Of a DNA stretch of 64,000 nucleotides, positions 60,801 through 64,000 are shown piece by piece (the first letter of the stretch is position 1; every line of letters begins with the position of its first letter). The stretch is from Centropus unirufus (taxonomy: Eukaryota > Chordata > Aves > Cuculiformes > Centropidae), in the NCBI GenBank assembly GCA_013397695.1, contig VYZI01000485.1:327927-391926 (forward strand), in the 5' to 3' direction. The translations under genes and the position numbers were made by a program. The notes beneath the pieces were generated by a model. It searched no databases. It was given only the letters and a program-made list of their open reading frames with translations, and was not told where the DNA came from.

Positions 60801-63800
60801 CTTCTGTTTTTCCTTGTGATGGCCATACCTGTATTGGATGGGAAAACCCTCAGCACCCAGGCCTGGATTAGTAAGAATACACAATATTTTGCTTGAATGC
60901 TGCTGAGACACAAAACAGCAGAGCTGTGATGTGTCAAGTCATAAATAACTCATCATTAGGAAAGTGAGCACCGTCTGGGCATGGAGCCATAGCATTCATC
61001 CTTAGATACGCATTCAAATCAGCTCCATTAGTATCATATTCTTCTGTAATTACTCCATTGATTCAAACTGCACCTTATCTCCCCCTGAGAGCTGCAAACA
61101 CCCTTTAATTTACTCAAAAGCAGGGGGAAGGAGAATGCTAACATAACACTCACACTGTGTGCAGAGCAAGGCTGTGGAGAATCTGCAAATGGGGCATGAA
61201 AGCCTTCAAAGGCTGAACAGTACCAATTCTGCAGGTGTTCAGTCAGCAAAAGCAAAAAAATGAATGCTAATGGGATGCCAGTATTTACTTATGTAGCTGG
61301 ATCCCAGGACCCTCACGTTCACCCTAAGAGTAGAAGGGCTATGAACTCTTCAGTGACCCTCATCTGTTCTATGTTGGTGATGAAACCCAAAACCTGTCAA
61401 GTTTCATGCGGTCTCCAATTTCCAAGAGGAGGTTTCAAAGTGCTCTTGTTACAATATCTTATTTTCAGAAGTACCTTTCATGAAACTTTACAAATTCCCC
61501 TCCTTAATCCCCTTCAAATGAGGGTCTCATGACTTCCAAGAACTCCCTGAAAGCTTTACTGTTTCTATTATTGTTGTTGGCACACAGGAGGTTCATTACT
61601 ACCAAGAGCTGTTGAAATAGGCTTCAGGGTGAGAGAGGGCATGAAGTAAGTTCTTAGGCTGGCTCTCATCACTCTGCTATGCAAGAACTGTTGCAGAAAA
61701 GCAGCTGAAGGCTGTGTGACCCCTCTGCAAAGAATAACTCTGCTGACGCAAGCTGAGAAACGAAGGGGTAGGAGCTAGATTTGGAAAAAGGGAAAAAGGA
61801 ACTTCTTGTCAAACAGAGGAAATGGCATCATTTTGGTTGGGGTCACATCTGGAGTAGTTTTGTGTCAACTAAAGCAATGCCATGTGAAAGATGAAAGGGA
61901 AGGCTGCTAGACGGGGAATCCTGTAGGCAGGAGAGAGGTGGTGGTGTTAGTCAGTCTGCGCCAGCCTAATGCTTACAACGCTGTGGTTTAACAGCCCAGG
62001 ACGGAGCATGGGGTCTCTTTGGCCAGAGCTTGCTGCTTCTTCTACTAGGATGGATCTCATTTTGTATACGTGCAGGCCACAGAAGTAAATGAGTTGTGCA
62101 TTGGACAGGATGAAAGGCTCTACACCGCACAGTGTCATTACCTCTGCATTTGTGTGGGAGTGAAAAGAAAATTAAAAATGAAATGAGAACGTCTGGTTTC
62201 ACTTACGTGCTGTTTATATTGAGAGTCAAGAACTCCTGGCCCACACATGCTCTCCCCGGACAGCTGCCAGCTAGAGTGTCAAGATTAAGAGGAAGCGATG
62301 AAGAGAAAACATTACAGTAGCGCAAGCTTATGAGAGAGGTTTTGGTGGTAAAGCACAAGGAAGCAGAGAGAGGGAAAAAATCCTACCCAATGACTCCTTC
62401 AAACTTCTTGGAAGGCTCTGGCAAAGTCACCAAGGCCATAATCTCCCAGTTGAATTTGCTGAAGTGCTAAAATGTAAATGTAATTTAAATAAATGACAAT
62501 ATTTTATTTGAGGTGCTAAGCTCTTACAAATGCTGGAGGAGCCAAAGGTGTTAATGTTTCTCTGACAACCACAGCACATATTTGAGTGCCCAGCTTGAGC
62601 ACTTTGACGGGATAGGTTTTACCCTCTGGATGTAATTTACTTAAATTAAAGCAAATTTACACCAGAGTAAGTTTGCAGAAAATAAAGGTAGCTTTTGCAT
62701 GTTGTGCTGGGGAAAAGATTGTCTGTATGCAATTTCCAGTTACGCTGATAAAATGACTGCAGTCTTCTTGAGAGCAAAGGGAACAGTTTAGTATAAACTA
62801 GTTGCCATTCACCAAGTCACGGTGTTAATTTCCTGCTAATTTTTAGCTGCTAACTAGTCATCAAAACACTTAACAACTCCCAAAGCATGCCTGAAATGCT
62901 TCCTTCAGCGGTTGGACATTCTGCACATGGGGTCATTCACCACCCTGGGGAGAGTTGCACACAACTACTCTTGACTATTTTCAGCAGGAGCAGTGCCAGG
63001 AATCCTCCTGAGGACTGTGTCCCTAGGAATTGGTACTACCAAACCACTACTACATGTGAGTTTGACTGGAGTAGTCCCATTATTTTCAGTGGACTCTTCA
63101 TGTTTTCCATATATTTATGGAGTTTACCTATGGGGTATAACTTCAGGGTTGCGTTTCACCTACGCAGCTACTGGTAGGTTTCCTCCATGTCAACTGTCCT
63201 TGTCTTTTGCTGTCTTGTGTCTCCATGCAATGAACACTTCCCCCTCCTGTAAATGAGTGACAAGTCATGATCAGGCTCTGCTTTACACTTGATTTGCATG
63301 GATATAAACTATTGTGCAAAGTGGAAAGCTAGGAAAAATCAGCCTCTCCAGTCCATGATGCAGTGCTTGAACCTCTTAGATATAAAGTAAGCTACACTAG
63401 AGAAAGATCCATAGAGCAAAATTAGGAAAATAATAGAAATTTATCTTCTTCTGTGTGGGGTATTCATGAGGTTTGGGGCTTTTTTTTCAATTTCCCAGGC
63501 AGCTGCAATTATGCCTTTGAATTTGGGAGTCTGTCATCATTCCTGCTCCTGCCATAGTGCTGGTCCAGAGCCTGGTAAAGTCACTGTGGGTCAATATGGT
63601 ACCAACCAATTTGATGTCCAGAGACTAGAAACTGAATTTTTGGGGGCCAAATCTACTCCCTAGCTTCTACAGCCAAACAACTAGCCTAGGTATCAAAATG
63701 TTGCAGGTGAAAAAGAGGCATAGTTATGCATTAAATATTTGAAAAGAGCCATGAGGTCTTCTAAAACAGTCTACATACCCTAAAGGTATGACTGATGCTT

Positions 63801-64000
63801 TATGTAGGAAATCATAGGTGAGGCTGATTTCACTGAGGCTCCTTAGTGCTACAGGAGGCACAGCTTACATATCATTCCCAGAATTTCTTCTTTTTAAGTT
63901 CTCAGCTCCTGTATTTCTGGTGTCCCAAACCACTTGAGAGTGAAGAAATGATTGCATGATGCATTGGATGGTCTTAAGGTTTCTTTTGTTTCGGAAAAAA
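60801..64000. other. Non-coding stretch, no gene recognised
   Basis: Unique, AT-rich sequence. The segment 62450-62880 is rich in TTAAT, AATTTAC and similar AT-rich strings. A short part near 63055-63100 ('gtagtcccattattttcagt') resembles an old sauropsid interspersed repeat, but it is too short to call. Two overlapping plus frames at 62887-63256 are unmatched. Confidence 0.55.

Noticed and set aside
63055..63100. Segment resembling an old sauropsid repeat (gtagtcccattattttcagt)
   Set aside because: The match is from memory of a common reptile/bird repeat pattern and is under 50 bases, so it is not called.
1..64000. Prokaryotic-type features (operons, CRISPR arrays, insertion sequences, tRNA or rRNA genes)
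   Set aside because: None seen. CR1 LINEs, microsatellites and the lack of long frames mark the window as vertebrate nuclear DNA.
1..64000. Endogenous retrovirus or LTR element
   Set aside because: No paired LTRs, primer-binding site or retroviral gene trace was noticed. A library-based repeat search could still find small solo-LTR fragments.

Overview
The window looks like bird nuclear DNA. No protein-coding gene, rRNA, tRNA, operon or CRISPR array can be supported from the sequence. The main clue to the organism is repeat content. The only interspersed repeat family I can recognise with confidence is the CR1 LINE (chicken repeat 1). Several copies end in the typical 3' tail, a short run of ATTCTATG-like octamers. 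Twelve CR1 pieces add up to about 6 kb, roughly 9% of the window. No mammalian-type SINEs are evident. Other sauropsids (turtles, crocodilians) also carry CR1, so bird is the best reading rather than a proof. Base composition looks AT-leaning and CpG-poor throughout, apart from a small CpG cluster near 29.7 kb.

Layout. 1-4.9 kb: unique non-coding DNA. 4.9-5.3 kb: CR1 3' end (+). 5.3-17.3 kb: unique DNA with one weak, old CR1-like piece (12.1 kb), a possible 15-nt microexon (15.47 kb) and a 60-base assembly gap (16848-16907). 17.3-25.5 kb: the most CR1-rich stretch, with four copies, including a 1.36-kb copy with a broken reverse transcriptase (22.8-24.2 kb). Two G-runs with G-quadruplex potential also lie here. 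25.5-31.2 kb: unique DNA with the CpG cluster and an exon-like segment near 29.8 kb. 31.2-31.9 kb: CR1 (+). 32-47 kb: unique DNA with microsatellites, two CR1 3' ends on the minus strand (37.6 and 43.0 kb) and a perfect TAGATG hexamer array (45.9 kb). 47.4-47.8 kb: internal CR1 piece (-). 47.8-59.6 kb: unique DNA with a short CR1 tail (53.7 kb), a duplicated splice-acceptor-like unit (51.0 kb) and AT-rich islands with homeodomain/POU-like sites. 59.6-60.8 kb: a 1.2-kb CR1 (-). 60.8-64 kb: unique DNA.

Most open frames are short and fall in all frames and on both strands, as expected by chance. The longest (218 codons, 42379-43035) matches no family I recognise and runs through pyrimidine-rich tracts into a CR1. 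The window could be a gene desert or part of a very large intron. The sequence alone does not decide between these. I found no convincing new biological system. The items most worth checking are the microexon candidate, the hexamer array with its flanking direct repeats, and the CpG-rich exon-like segment near 29.7-30.0 kb.
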